DNA of 6,163 nucleotides from an uncultured Clostridia bacterium (lineage in GTDB: Bacteria; Bacillota; Clostridia; Christensenellales; Aristaeellaceae), in assembly GCA_946410395.1 (NCBI GenBank), contig CAMKAE010000139.1:1-6163 (forward strand). The letters run 5' to 3'. The position numbers were made by a program, and so were the translations under genes. Within the stretch, counting starts at the first letter, position 1. Every line of letters begins with the position of its first letter. Positions 6,145 to 6,163 of this stretch are shown piece by piece. Under the pieces are notes generated by a model. That model had not been told where the DNA came from, ran no database searches, and was given only the letters and a program-made list of their open reading frames with translations.

Positions 6145-6163
6145 AATCCGCGCAGCGAAAAAA

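Noticed and set aside
6147..6163. A possible partial terminator or regulatory hairpin at the right edge (CGCAGCG followed by a run of A)
   Set aside because: The run of A and the preceding G+C-rich bases resemble one arm of a terminator on the minus strand, but the second arm would lie outside the window, so it cannot be supported.

Overview
The window is a compact, G+C-rich bacterial segment with no RNA genes, CRISPR arrays or mobile elements that I can see. Strong AGGAGG-type ribosome binding sites precede most genes. The two visible promoters fit the sigma-70/sigma-A consensus. dxr lies directly beside the site-2 protease gene, as in Bacillus-type genomes (uppS-cdsA-dxr-rasP). Together these suggest a G+C-rich member of the Bacillota, probably class Clostridia. 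That assignment is an inference, not a sequence match.

Left half (1-3742, + strand): a tight four-gene cluster encodes an alpha/beta hydrolase of the monoacylglycerol-lipase type, a small zinc-ribbon/coiled-coil membrane protein, DXP reductoisomerase (dxr) and an RseP/RasP-type intramembrane protease. Gaps are 9 and 18 nt, followed by a 4-nt ATGA overlap between dxr and rseP. No promoter is visible, and the first ribosome binding site starts at base 1, so the transcript very likely begins upstream of the window. The dxr-rseP pair is a conserved housekeeping module linking isoprenoid precursor synthesis to envelope proteolysis. The first two genes look like lineage-specific passengers.

Middle (3743-3799): the + strand operon and the - strand terD converge on one perfect 16-bp hairpin. 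It has an A-tract on one side and a T-tract on the other, so it can terminate both transcripts.

Right half (3800-6163, - strand): a 542-residue protein joins an N-terminal sugar phosphate isomerase/epimerase-type TIM barrel to a C-terminal TolB-like (PD40) beta propeller. It is driven by a full-consensus promoter (TTGACA, 17 nt, TATAAT, with an extended -10 TG). Downstream is a solitary terD-family gene with its own promoter, whose -35 box overlaps the stop codon of the fusion gene. No terminator is seen between them, so terD may be transcribed both alone and by readthrough.

The two-domain fusion is the most unusual item. It looks like a cytoplasmic carbohydrate-processing protein, but its substrate cannot be told from the sequence. 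Coding density is very high, and no stretch over 300 bases lacks a gene.
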